DNA from: Lepas anatifera
Lineage: Eukaryota; Arthropoda; Thecostraca; Lepadidae
DNA length: 64,000 nucleotides
Direction: 5' to 3'
NCBI GenBank assembly: GCA_034440635.1
Contig: JAOTON010000393.1
Location: 1-64,000 of the forward strand
Under the pieces are notes generated by a model that was not told where the DNA came from, did no database searches, and saw nothing but the letters and a program-made list of their open reading frames with translations. Within the stretch, counting starts at the first letter, position 1. Every line of letters begins with the position of its first letter. The position numbers and the translations under genes were made by a program. Positions 43,058 to 55,896 of the stretch are shown piece by piece.

Positions 43058-43740
43058 CACTGCTTATTAAGTTTATTTAAGCAGGGAGTGCAAGGAGTCA
43101 CGTGTCATGGTATTACCACAAAGAAGTTTATTCGGCTGGGAAAGAAATGGTGTGCAACGGTGGATCCTTTGGCCAGTGTTACCTATGGTTAGGGGATGCA
43201 TTAACTAGTGGGTAGATAGATAGACAGATGATAAACTTTTATTGGACGGAAACAATATGACAGTTATAACAAATAGATTGACGCAAAAGCCCGAAGGCTT
43301 AAGTGGTGGGGCCTCTCTTATCTCTCTCATAAAACACATCACTTTTACCGGACCTATCACACACATACACAGTAAGATTTGGACACACATAAAGAAACAA
43401 AACACAACAAACCAAACAAGCAAACCAGTTCCTGACCACCATTTTGTTTTTATTCGTCGCAAGTCGCCGCAGCGAGCGGGACCCTACCGCACGGCCGCCA
43501 CCCGGCCGTCCGACTGATATGAATATCTAATAGACAACGCGCCCGCCGCACGAGTAGAGGAGCCGAAACGAGACAGACTACCCTGCCACCACCGGGCATT
43601 CGTGCTGGTCTATAGCATGCGTATGGTATCTGTCTCGCATAGCAGCTACAAGTGCGCCGCCCGCAGCGACGCTACGGCCGTACGGCGGGGTGAGGTTTCG
43701 AGCGGGAAACATACTAGCATTGTGCATTACATTTAATTAA
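43058..43740 (-). mobile_element. Retroposon-like block with UUCG hairpin and AATAAA
   Basis: Present at 43058-43740, 49985-50640, 55897-56572 and 62816-63482, always between satellite and body U1. Read on the minus strand it has a CpG-rich 5' part (43680-43450), a T/G-rich middle, a stem-loop AAGCC-TTCG-GGCTT (43286-43300), a CCAATAAAAG signal (43230-43240) and a (TCTA)n tail (43208-43222). This looks like a SINE or a short LINE-derived retroposon, but I recognise no family and see no pol III boxes. 43058-43204 is part of the same conserved junction. Confidence 0.5.
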
Positions 43741-44690
43741 AGGTACACTGTTGTTGGTATGATATGCAACCTGCTGCGATGGCAAGATATGTCTTTGAAC
43801 TAGCTTTTTGCCGAATTTTATCCACTTCCATCTATATTAACCATTCGAAATCCTGGTGTGAAGCAAAAACGAACCGATAAAATTACCACTTCGAAATGTA
43901 TTTTACGGCTGTTAGCGCGGAAGCCGTAAGAGATAAGTGGGGGGTATGAGTGAGAAAAATGACGGAAACGAAGTTTTCTATCCAGCCGTGTTAAGTTCAA
44001 TACCGTAGCTATCATGGTCTGGAAACCAGGGGGCTGAGAATAAAATTTTTAAAAACTTATATTTTATTTTTGCCTATAAAATAAAAAGTTTCAGTCTGAA
44101 AGCTTTTATCTCTAAATATATAATAAATGAGGCTATTCTCTTTTATTATCTGAAATGGGAACTAATTTTTATCAATTAGATCGGAAGATATAAGGGTTTG
44201 AATGATATTTTGGGAAATGCAGACCTTCACGGAATGGGCCAAAAAGGACCCTTAAATTTCCGTTTTTGTTTTGTTTCTGTGTTTGTGCAGTACTGCACAA
44301 ACCGAACTTTAAGTTGATATTTGACTCAGAACCTGAACTGCTGTAGCTTCCAGATATTTCGAGCCTGTAGTTTAGACCATGAGTTTTATGCCAAATTTAG
44401 GGTGCAAAGTTTAAAAGCTAATTTAGAGCCCTAAATTTAAAGCTTTTTCTTTCCAACTTTTTGTGTGAACTACAAATTTCCCTGATGTAAAAGGGTGCAA
44501 GTTTGAAAAGTCTAGATGAATTAGCAAAAAATAGAAAAATAAAAGTTAAAAATCACATAATGCAAAATTCTGGCCAAAATTTTGAAAATTTTGAAAATTG
44601 ACAACCGTGGTGCTTATTCATTTGGAAGTGCCTTCTATCCACAAAAGTTTTAGGTCTCTGATACCAGCGCTCAGAACAGACAACAACAAC
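43741..44690. repeat. AT-rich repeat body U1, second copy
   Basis: Close copy of 35095-36077 with about the same ends; it starts AGGTACACTGTTGTTGG and ends in GCTCAGAACAGACAACAACA. It is nearly identical to 56573-57527. No gene was seen. Confidence 0.85.
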
Positions 44691-45014
44691 AACAACGACC
44701 TCGGCCTGCGGCCTCGGCAGGTGCCGCTCCGGCGCAGGAGAAGCCGGTGACAATGTACGTTAGGCAAATAGTTCGATTGACAGGCGAGTGTTTTCAGCAG
44801 TATGATACATATACTAACGCAATGTTGGGACTTGAGGTCTTGTGTTCTCATTATGACTCCATTTGATCCCATGTGTAAGCCCATGTTCTCCTAAACTAAC
44901 ATGTTTCTGCACACTGCGCCACGTTTGCCCTCTGTTCATAGCATCACATAAATAAACACACGTATAAATTTTGGTTTGTTAAGTAAAGACTGGGTATGGC
45001 CAGAAGAAAGGAGA
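44691..45014. repeat. SINE-like GC domain, U1-linked copy
   Basis: The conserved GC-rich block starts at 44698. This copy and 57535-57856 share a diverged segment (CAGTATGATACATATACTAA) not seen in other copies, in keeping with the large duplication. Confidence 0.78.
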
Positions 45015-46340
45015 TACAATATAAAATAGTATGGGTTTGCCGACCATATTTCAGCTATACCCGCAGAACTTCACACAATTCAGCCTATTTCTTACCGAGT
45101 TAGCTTTGGTTACCCTAAGTCCCAGTCCGCATGCGCAGTAAAGTCTGCAGTGAATAAGAGCAAAAATACCGTTATAGTTAACTGAAGCATGTCAATATGC
45201 CGTTTGTTTGTCTCCTGGTCTAAATTATCCCTTATAGCCTATTATTCCTTAGAATTCCTACTGCACATGCACATAATAGTGCAGCGTCATAATGCCATCA
45301 ATTAGGATTAGCAGATGATATTCTGCTTTTACTCGCAAAAATTTGAGCGAAATCGGTCTATTGGCTCCCGAGATAGCCTCCATGACCATAAGTTCTAATG
45401 CGCAAGCGCACTGACTTTTGTTGTTACCAAGGGTGACAAAACATTCATGCTAACTTTAAGCACGTTGGCTTTCCCTCTGTTCAGGTCCTCCTCTGAAATA
45501 TCCTAGCCTTTCAGGCTTATTTTCATAATTTCTTCTGCGCATGCGCAGAGCAGTGCAGCTTCAATGACATTTTTGACTTATATTTCGTGCTATTCTTTTG
45601 TTCACAAAATTTCAAAAAAATCGACCCGTAGGTTGCCGAGATAGCCTCTGTTACCATTAGTTCCAGTGCGCATGCGCAGTGACTTTTTGTTGACCTGAAT
45701 ACCACATTCGAAATCTGCATGGTCGATTGCGTCTCATTGATATTGTTCGCTAATTTGGTACGGAGTACAACAAAATCTTCAATCTTTAATATGCTTATAT
45801 ACAGACATGGTGGCTATTCAAATGGTGGTAGATACAATGGGCGGAGCTAAGGGCTGAACTCCCCCCCCAATGCCAGAGTATCTATGGTTAATACAAACAC
45901 AGAAGCTGTTCCGAGGCAATGGCGGGGAAGGCTCCAGTCCCGTACCAGCCCCCCATCCTCACTGCTCCCCGTCCGAAATGTCTCCCATGAGCTATCTCAG
46001 CACGCCTCTGGACCCTGCTACCGTTCCCTAGATGCCTGAGGGCATCACTGCTCACTTCCTCGGATCTCTAAACACGCCTCGACACCCTCTGCCCTCTAGT
46101 CAGGTTCCCGTCCGCCCCGACCGGCTAGCCACCCGCTGTATGCACTCGGATAGAAATGTTATGCCTTTCTTGGACGTATTTACCGGCTGCAGCCTGTTGC
46201 CGCAGCACAGAAGGTCCATGCAAGAAGGGCAGAATGACGTCACTACTGCTGCGGGAAAAACGGGACCGAAGTATTTTGCTTCTCAGTGGCGAACTAGTCG
46301 TCGGAGCGTCATGAAACAAAAACGGCAGAGCTCATAATTT
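45015..46340. repeat. Repeat block U2, second copy
   Basis: Palindrome TGCGCATGCGCA is intact at 45536-45547 and 45667-45678; the site near 45400 is changed to TGCGCAAGCGCA. Otherwise colinear with 36421-37740. Confidence 0.82.
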
Positions 46341-47219
46341 CCCATACTACAAGTATAGAGAGAGCCATATATCTCAGTTGAGTATAAAGGCACTTTATCA
46401 CGTGATCAATCTATTACAACCTATGAAAACCGCATCAAATTCAGTCTTTATCATCATATAGCTCAAAACCTATGGGAGACGCGCGGGTATGGTCAGGCAG
46501 ATGGTTGTAGAACTTCAGCCGGGCTTTTTTTGGTACCAATTTCGAAAACAAAATTTGGAAATATACAGCCATAAATTCCCAAAAAAAACAAAAAATATTG
46601 TATATTTTGCAGAAAAATATTTCCCATTAACTCAGAAATTTGAGTTTAGAATATGTTTTTGTAATGACAATACCCATCTCAACAAAGCAAACTGCGTTCA
46701 AAAATGTCAAGAATTTTGAAAGTTATACGGTTTTAAAGTTTTAGGCCATAATTGCAATGTTTTGGAAAAAGGGCCAAAACTGACCTTCAAAATTATGCTT
46801 TTGGTTCAGTTTAGTGTCTATGCAGTAATGCACAGTCCATTCTGTCTGTAAAAATCCAGTTTGGAGCACCTAGCATCATATTTTCAGATATTTCGAACTT
46901 ATAACTTTGGTAATGCATTTCACTACAAGTTGGAGGTAAAAGTTTCAAAAAATCATTTTGGAAGTACAAATTTGGATTTTTTGCTTCAAACTTTGAGCAA
47001 CAACTGGTAATTGATTGTGTGTAAAAGAGGGTAAGTTTGAGAGCTTTACAATAAAAATAGAAAAATAGAAAAATAAAAGTTTAGAAAAATATAATCCAAA
47101 ATTTTGGAAAAGTTTTTGCAAAATTGGAAAATCTGCAGCCGTCGGGATTTTTTATGGGTTCCTGCCTTTCATCCCTGCAAGTTTCAAGTATCTGATACCA
47201 GTCCTCAGAACAGACAACA
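46341..47219. repeat. AT-rich repeat body U3, second copy
   Basis: Colinear with 37741-38600 and nearly identical to 59166-60050. It ends in CAGTCCTCAGAACAGACAAC and (ACT)n. No gene was seen. Confidence 0.82.
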
Positions 47220-47642
47220 ACTACTACTACCTCGGCCTGCGGCCTCGGCAGGTGCCGCTCTGGCGCAGGAGAAGCCGGTGACAATGTACGTTAGCCAAAC
47301 AGTTCGATTGACAGGCGAGTTTTTTTCAGCAGTTTGATACTTATAACAACGCAATGTTCGAGTTTTAGGTTTTGTGTTCTCATTATGGCTCCATTTAATC
47401 CCCTGTCTAGGCCCATGTTTTCCTAAATTAGCATGTCTCTGCATACTGCACCACGCCTGCCCTCTGTTGATATCATCAAAGAAATAAACACACGCATAAT
47501 GTTTGTTTTGTTAAGCAAAGACTGGGCATGACGAGAAGAAAGGAGATACGATATAAAATATGATGGGTTTTCCGACGGTATTTCACCTATACCTGCAGAT
47601 TTTCACCCAATTCAGCCTATTTGTTACCGAGTTATGCCCCAG
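47220..47642. repeat. SINE-like GC domain and leader of array 3
   Basis: Nearly identical to 60060-60473 and very close to 20930-21360, including the leader GATGGGTTTTCCGACGG at 47563. Confidence 0.8.
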
Positions 47643-49984
47643 CTCGAGACCTCAGCCCCACCACCGAACTCATGTTCTGGATTCGCCTATGCTCGAGCTC
47701 CTTACCCCACCCCTTTACATATGTCCTGGATCTGCCTATGCTCGAACTCCGTAGCCCCACCTCTATACTGCCCTGGATCCGCCTATGCTTGAACTCCTTA
47801 TCCCCTACCCCTACTGATGTCCTGGATCCGCCTATGCTCGAGCTCCCGAGCCCCACCCACGTACTGATGTCCTGAATCCGCTTATGCTCGAGCTCCTTAG
47901 CCCCACCCCCGTACTGATGTCCTGGATCCGCTTATGTCTTAACTCTTTAGCCCCTACCTGTTTTAACTCTTTAGCCCCTTAATGTCCTGGATCCGCTTAT
48001 GCTCGAGCTCCTTAGCCCCACCTCCGTACTGATGTCTTTGATCCGCCTATACTCGAGCCTCTTACCCCAGCCCCGTACTGATGTCCTGGATCCGCCTCTG
48101 CTCGAGCTCCTTAGCCCGACACCCATACTGATGTCCTGGATCCACCTATGCTCGAGCTCCTTAGCCTCACCTCCGTACAGATGTCCTGGATCCGCCTATG
48201 CTGGATCTCCTTAGCCCAATCCCCGTACCGATATGCTGGATCCGCCTATGCTCAAACTCCTTAGCCCCACCCTCGTACTGATATCCTGGATCCGCCTATG
48301 CTCGAACTCTTTAGCCCCTACCCCCGTGCTGATGTCCTGGATCCGCTTATGCTCGAGCTCCTTAGCCCCACCCCTGTACTGATGTCCTTGATCCGCCTAT
48401 ACTCGAGCCCCTTAGCCCCACCACCGTACTGATGTCCTGGATCCGCCTCTGTTCGAGCTCTTTAGCCCCACACCCATACTCATGTCCTGGATCCGCCTAT
48501 GCTCCAGCTCCTTAGCCCCACCCCCGTACAGATGTCCTGGATCCGCCTATGCTCGATCGCCTTAGCCCCACCCCCGTACTGATGTCCTGGATCCGCCTCT
48601 GCTCGAGCTCCTTAGCCCCACTTCCGTACTGATGTCCTGGACCCGCCTCTGCTCGAGCTTCTTAGCTCCACACCCATACTTATGTCCTGGATCCGCCTAT
48701 GCTCCAGCTCCTTAGCCTCACCCCCCGTGCTGATGTCCTGGATCCGCTTATGCTCGAGCTCCTTAGCCCCACCCCCGTACTGATGTCCTTGATCCGCCTA
48801 TACTAGAGCCGCTTAGCCCCACCCCCGTACTGATGTCCTGGATCCGCCTCTGCTCGAGCTCCTTAGCCCCACCTCTGTATTGCCCTTGAACCGCCTATGC
48901 TCAGCCCCGACCCTCTACTGATGTCCTGGATTCGCCTATGCTCGAGCTCCCGAGCCCCACCCCCGTACTGATGTCCTGAATCCGCTTATGCTCGAGCTCC
49001 TTAGCCCCACACTCGTACTGATATCCTGGATCCGCCTATGCTCGAACTCTTTAGCCCCTACCCCCGTGCTGATGTCCTTGATCCGCCTATACTCGAGCCC
49101 CTTAGCCCCACCTCCGTACTGATGTCCTGGATCCGCCTCTGCTCGAGCTCCTTAGCCCCACACCCTTACTTATGTCCTGGATCCGCCTATGCTCCAGCTC
49201 CTTAGCCCCACCCCCGTACTGATGTCCTTGATCCGCCTCTGCTCGAGCTCCTTAGCCCCACACAAATACTTATGTCCTGGATCCGCCTATGCTCCAGCCC
49301 CTTAGCCCCACCCCCGTATTGATATCCTGGATCCGCCTTTACTCGAGCTCCGGAGCCCCACCCCCGCTCTGATGTCCTGGATCCGCCTATGCTCGAGCTC
49401 CTTAGCCCCACCCTAGAACTGATATCCTGGATCCGCCTATGATCGAGCTTCTTAGGCCCATCCCTGTACTGATGTCCTGGTTCCGCCTATGCTCGAACTC
49501 CTTAGCCCCACCCCTGTACTGATGTCCTGGATCCGCCTATGCTCGAGTTCCTTAGCCCCACCTCCGTGCTGATGTCCTGGATTCGCCTATGCTCGATGTC
49601 CTTAGCCCACCCTCGTACTGATGTCCTGGGTCCGCCTATGCTCGAGCTCCTTAACCCCACCCCCGAACTGATGTCCTGGATCCGCCTATGCTGGAGCTCC
49701 TTAGCCCCACCCCCTACTGATGTCCTGGATCCGCCTATGCTTGAGCTCCTTAGTCCCACCCCCGTATTGATGTCCTGGATCCGCTTATGCTCGAGGTCCC
49801 GAGTTCCAACCCGCTCCTGATGTCCTGGATCCGCCTATGCTCGAGCTCCTTAGCCCCACCCCGTACTGATGTCCTGGATCCGCCTATGCTCGAGCTCACT
49901 AGCCCCACCCCGGTACTGATGTCTTGGATCCGCCTATGCTCGAGCTTCTTAGCCCCACCCCCATACTAATGGCCTGGATCCGCC
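47643..49984. repeat. 50-bp satellite array 3
   Basis: About 47 monomers, nearly identical in order and variants to array 5 (60474-62815). It contains the uninterrupted sequence (48130-48330) that matches both flanks of the LINE nest at 22106 and 32651, including CCGATATGCTGGATCCGCC at 48229-48247. It ends in the CAGTGGCGGATCCAG-type terminus (minus strand). Confidence 0.93.
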
Positions 49985-50640
49985 ACTGCTTATTAAGTTT
50001 ATTTAAGCAGGGAGTGCAAGGAGTCACGTGTCATGGTATTACCACAAAGAGGTTTATTCGGCTGGGAAAGAAATGGTGTGCAACGGTGGATCCTTTGGCC
50101 AGTGTTACCTATGGTTAGAGGATGCATTAACTAGTGGGTAGATAGATAGACAGATGATAAACTTTTATTGGACGGAAACAATATGACAGTTATAACAAAT
50201 AGATTGACGCAAAAGCCCGAAGGCTTAAGTGGTGGGCCTCTCTTATCTCTCTCATAAAACACATCGCTTTTACCGGACCTATCACACACATACACAGTAA
50301 GATTTTGACACACATAAAGAAACAAAACACAACAAACCAAACAAGCAAACCAGTTCCTGACCACCGTTTTGTTTTTTATTCGTCGCAAGTCGCCGCAGCG
50401 AGCGGGACCCTACCGCACGGCCGCCACCCGGCCGTCCGACTGATATGAATATCTAATAGACAACGCGCCCGCCGCACGAGTAGAGGAGCCGAAACGAGAC
50501 AGACTACCCTGCCACCACCGGGCATTCGCGCTGGTCTATAGCATGCGTATAGTATCTGTCTCGCATAGCAGCTACAAGTTCGCAGCCCGCAGCGACGCTA
50601 CGGCCGTACGGCGGGGTGAGGTTTCGAGCGGGAAACATAC
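49985..50640 (-). mobile_element. Retroposon-like block, second copy
   Basis: Copy of 43058-43740 with a few differences, such as CACATCGC in place of CACATCAC and CAAGTTCGCAGCC in place of CAAGTGCGCCGCC. The same differences occur at 62816-63482, which marks the two alternating unit types. Confidence 0.5.
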
Positions 50641-51619
50641 TAGCATTGTGTATTACATTTAATTAAAGGTACACTGTTGTTGGTATGATATGCAACCTGC
50701 TGCGATGGCAAGATATGTCTTTGAACTAGCTTTTTGCCGAATTTTATCCACTTCCATCTATATTAACCATTCGAAATCCTGGTGTGAAGCAAAAATGAAC
50801 CGATAAAATTACCACTTCGAAATGTATTTTACGGCTGTTAGCGCGGAAGCCGTAAGAGATAAGTGGGGGGTATGAATGAGAAAAATGACGGAAACGAAGT
50901 TTTCTATCCAGCCGTGTTAAGTTCAATACCGTAGCTATCATGGTCTGGAAACCAGGGGGCTGAGAATAAAATTTTTAAAAACTTATATTTCATTTTTGCC
51001 TATAAAATAAAAAGTTTCAGTCTGAAAGCTTTTATCTCTAAATATATAATAAATGAGGCTATTCTCTTTTATTATCTGAAATGGGAACTTATTTTTATCA
51101 ATTAGATCGGAAGATATAAGGGTTTGAATGATATTTTGGGAAATGCAGACCTTCACGGAATGGGCCAAAAAGGACCCTTATATTTCCGTTTTTGTTTTGT
51201 TTCTGTGTTTGTGCAGTACTGCACAAACCGAACTTTAAGTTGATATTTGACTCAGAACCTGAACTGCTGTAGCTTCAGATATTTCGAGCCTGTAGTTTAG
51301 ACCATGAGTTTTATGCCAAATTTAGGGTGCAAAGTTTAAAAGCTAATTTAGAGCCCTAAATTTAAAGCTTTTTATTTCCAACTTTTTATGTGAACTACAA
51401 ATTTCCCTGATGTAAAAGGGTGCAAGTTTGAAAAGTCTAGATGAATTAGCAAAAAATAGAAAAATAAAAGTTAAAAATCACATAATGCAAAATTCTGGCC
51501 AAAATTTTGAAAATTTTGAAAATTAACAACCGTGGTGCTTATTCATTTGGAAGTGCCTTCTATCCACAAAAGTTTTAGGTCTCTGATACCAGCGCTCAGA
51601 ACAAACAACAACAACAACA
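50641..51619. repeat. AT-rich repeat body U1, third copy
   Basis: Close copy of 43741-44690. Unlike that copy it is followed, after the GC domain, directly by satellite leader rather than by block U2. No gene was seen. Confidence 0.85.
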
Positions 51620-52036
51620 ACAGACCTCGGCCTGCGGCCTCGGCAGGTGCCGCTCCGGCGCAGGAGAAGCCGGTGACAATGTACGTGAGCCAAACAGTTC
51701 GATTGACAGGCGAGTGTTTTCAGCAGTTTGATACTTATAACAACGCAATGTTCGAGTTTTAGGTTTTGTGTTCTCATTATGGCTCCATTTAATCCCCTGT
51801 CTAGGCCCATGTTTTCCTAAATTAGCATGTATCTGCATACTGCACCACGCTTGCCCTCTGTTCATGTCATCACATAAATAATCACACGTATAATTTTTGT
51901 TTAGTTAAGCAAAGACTAAGCATGACCAGAAGAAAGGCGATGCAATATAAAATATGACGGGTTTTCCGACAGTATTTCACCTATACCTGCAGATTTTCAC
52001 CCAATTCAGCCTATTTGTTACCGAGTTATGCCCCAG
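51620..52036. repeat. SINE-like GC domain and leader of array 4
   Basis: The GC domain at 51626, then the leader GACGGGTTTTCCGACAG at 51956. The leader matches 39010-39109 (ACTAAGCATGACCAGAAG form) better than 47500-47640, so the array here belongs with array 2. Confidence 0.8.
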
Positions 52037-55000
52037 CTCGAGACCTCAGCCCCACCACCGAACTGATGTCCTGGATCCGCCTATGCTCGAGCTCTTTAGC
52101 CCCATCCCCGTACTGATGTCCTGGATCCGCCTGTGCTCGAGCTCCTTACCCCAACCCCTTACTGATGTCCTGGATCTGCCTATGCTCGAACTCCGTAGCC
52201 CCACCTCTGTAATGCCCTGGATCCACCTATGCTCGAACTCCATAGCCCCTACCCCCTACTGATGTCCTGGATCCGCTTATGCGCGAGCCAACTAGCCCCA
52301 CCCCCATACTGATTTCCTGGATCCGCCTATGCTCGGTTTCCTTAGCACCACCCCGTACTGATGTCCTGGATCCGCTTATGCTCGAGCTCCTTAGCCCCAC
52401 CCCCGAACTGATGACCTATATCCGCCTATGCTCGAGCTCCTTAGTCCCATCCCCGTACTGATATCCTGGATCCGCTTATGCTCGAACTCCTTAGCCTCTA
52501 CCCCCGTACTGATGTCCTGGATCCGCTTATGCTCGAGCTCCTTAGCCCCACCCCCGTACTTATGTCCTGGATCCGTCTATGCTCGATTTCCTTAGCCCCA
52601 CCCCCGTACTGATGTCCTGGATCGGCCTATGCTCTTACTTCTTAGCCCCACCTCCGTACTGATGTACTGGATCCGCTTATGCTCCATCTCCTTAGCCCCA
52701 CCCCCGTACTGATGTCCTGGATCCGCCTTTACTCGAGCTCCGGAGCCCCACCCCCGCACTGATGTCCTGGATCCGCCTATGCTCGAGCTCCTTAGCCCCA
52801 CCCCCGAACTGATGTCATGGATCCGCCTATGCTCGAGCTCCTTAGCCCCACCCCCGTACTGATGTCCTGGATCCGCCTATGCTCTAACTCCCTAGCCCCA
52901 CCCTCGTACTGATGTCCTGGATCCGCCTATTCTCTATCTCCCTAGGCCCACCCTCGTACTGATGTCCTGGATCCGCCTATGCTCGAACTCTTTAGCCCCT
53001 ACCCCCGTGCTGATGTCCTGGATCCGCTTATGCTCGAGCTCCTTAGCCCCACCCCCGGACTGAGGTCCTGGATCCGCCTATGCTCGAGCTCCTTAGCCCC
53101 ACCCCCGTACTGATGTCCTGGATCCGCCTATGTTCGAGCTCCTTAGCCCCATCCCCGAACTGATGTCCTGGATCCGCCTATGCTTAAACTCCTCAGGCCC
53201 ATCCCCGTACTGATGTCCTGGATCCACCTATGCTCGAGCTCCTTAGCCCCACGCACTTACTGATGTCCTGGTTCCGCCTATGCTCGAACTCCGTAGCCCC
53301 ACCTCCGTACTGTCCTGGATCCGCCTATGCTCAAGCTCCTTAGCCCCATTCCCGTACTGATGTCCTGGATCCGCCCATGCTTGAGCTCCTGAGTTCCAAC
53401 CCCGTACTGATGTCCTGGATCGGCCTATGATCGAGCTCCTTAGCCCCACCCCCGTACTGATGTCCTGGGTCCGCCTATGCTCGAGCTCCTTAGCCCCACC
53501 CCGAACTGATGTCCTGGATCCGCCTATGCTCGAGCTCCTTAGGTCTACCCCCGTACTGATGTCCTGGATCCGCCTATGCTTGAGCTCCTTAGCCCCACCC
53601 CCTTACTGATGTCCTGGATCCGCCCATGCTCGAGCTCCTTAGCCCCACTCCCTTACTGATGTCCTGGATCCGCCTATGCTCAAACTCCGTAGCCCCACCT
53701 CCGTACTGTCTTGGGTCCGCCTTTACTCCAGCTCCGGAGCCCCACCCCGCACTGATGTCCTGGATCCGCCTATGCTCGAGCTCCCGAGCCCCATCCCCGT
53801 ACTGATGAGCTGAATCCACTTATGCTCGAGCTCCTTAACACCACCCCCGTACTGATGTCCTGGATCCGCATATGCTCGGGCTCCTTAGCCCCACCCCCGA
53901 ACTGATGTCCTGGATCCGCCTATGATCGAGCTCCTTAGTCCCATCCCCGTACTGATGTCCTGGTTCCGCCTATGCTCGAACTCCTTAACCCCACCCCTGT
54001 ACTGATGTCCTGGATCCGCCTATGCTCGAGCTCCTTAGCCCCACCTCCGTGCTGATGTCTTGGATTCGCCTATGCTCGATCTCCTTAGCCCACCCTCGTA
54101 CTGATGTCCTGGGTCCGCCTATGCTCGAGCTCCTTAACCCCACCCCCGAACTGATGTCCTGGATCCGCCTATGCTGGAGCTCCTTAGCCTCACCCCCTAC
54201 TGATGTCCTGGATCCGCCTATGCTTGAGCTCCTTAGCCCCACCCCCGTATTGATGTCCTGGATCCGCTTATGCTCGAGGTGCCGAGTTCTAACCCGCTCC
54301 TGATGTCCTGGATCCACCTATGCTCGAGCTCCTTAGCCCCACCCCCGTACTGATGTCCTGGATCCGCCTCTGCTCGAGCTCCTTAGCTCCACACCCATAC
54401 TTATGTCCTGGATCCGCCTATGCTCCAGCTCCTTAGCCTCACCCCCGTGCTGATGTCCTGGATCCGCTTATGCTCGAGCTCCTTAGCCCCACCCCCGTAC
54501 TGATGTCCTTGATCCGCCTATACTAGAGCCCCTTAGCCCCACCCCCGTACTGATGTCCTGGATCCGCCTCTGCTCGAGCTCCTTAGCCCCACCTCTGTAT
54601 TGCCCTTGAACCGCCTATGCTCAGCCCCGACCCTCTACTGATGTCCTGGATTCGCCTATGCTCGAGCTCCCGAGCCCCACCCCCGTACTGATGTCCTGAA
54701 TCCACTTATGCTCGAGCTCCGTAGCCCCACACTCGTACTGATATCCTGGATCCGCCTATGCTCGAACTCTTTAGCCCCTACCCCCGTGCTGATGTCCTTG
54801 ATCCGCCTATACTCGAGCCCCTTAGCCCCACCTCCGTACTGATGTCCTGGATCCGCCTTTACTCGAGCTCCGGAGCCCCACCCCCGCACTGATGTCCTGG
54901 ATCCCCCTATGCTCGAGCTCCTTAGCCCCACCCCCGTACTGATGTCCTGGATCCGCCTATGCTCGAACTTCTTTGCCCCACCTCCGTACTTATGTCCTGG

Positions 55001-55896
55001 ATCCGCCTATACCCGAACTCCTTAGCCCCTACCCCCTACTGATGTCCTGGATCCGCCTATGGTCGAGCTTCTTACCCCACCCCCTTACTGATGTCCTGGA
55101 TCCGCCTATGCTCGAACTCCGTAGCCCCACCTCTGTACTGCCCTGGATCCGCCTATGCTTGAACTCCTTAGCCCCCACCCCCTACTGATGTCCTGGATCC
55201 GCCTATGCTCGAGCTCCCGAGCCCCACCCCCGTACTGATGAGCTGAATCCGCTTATGCTCGAGCTCCTTAACACCACCCCCGTACTGATGTCCTGGATCC
55301 GCCTATGCTCGAGCTCCTTAGCTCCACCCCAGAACTGATGTCCTGGATCCGCCTATGATCGAGCTTCTTAGGCCCATCCCTGTACTGATGTCCTGGTTCC
55401 GCCTATGCTCGAACTCCTTAGCCCCACCCCCTGTACTGATGTCCTGGATCCGCCTATGCTCGAGTTCCTTAGCCCCACCTCCGTGCTGATGTCCTGGATT
55501 CGCCTATGCTCGATCTCCTTAGCCCACCCTCGTACTGATGTCCTGGGTCCGCCTATGCTCGAGCTTCTTAACCCCACCCCCGAACTGATGTCCTGGATCC
55601 GCCTATGCTGGAGCTCCTTAGCCCCACCCCCTACTGATGTCCTGGATCCGCCTATGCTGGAGCTCCTTAGCCCCACCCCCGTATTGATGTCCTGGATCCG
55701 CTTATGCTCGAGGTCCCGAGTTCCAACCCGCTCCTGATGTCCTGGATCCGCCTATGCTCGAGCTCCTTAGCCCCACCCCGTACTGATGTCCTGGATCCGC
55801 CTATGCTCGAGCTCACTAGCCCCACCCCGGTACTGATGTCTTGGATCCGCCTATGCTAGAGCTTCTTAGCCCCACCCCCATACTAATGGCCTGGAT
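52037..55896. repeat. 50-bp satellite array 4 (longest)
   Basis: About 77 monomers. The start resembles array 2 (39110-39776), but the LINE fragment found at 39777 is absent here. The distal part (from about 54550) matches 41710-43057 at a distance of about 12.84 kb, including the unusual TTGCCCTTGAACCGCC monomer (54600 and 41759). It ends in the CAGTGGCGGATCCAG-type terminus at about 55885-55904. Confidence 0.93.
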
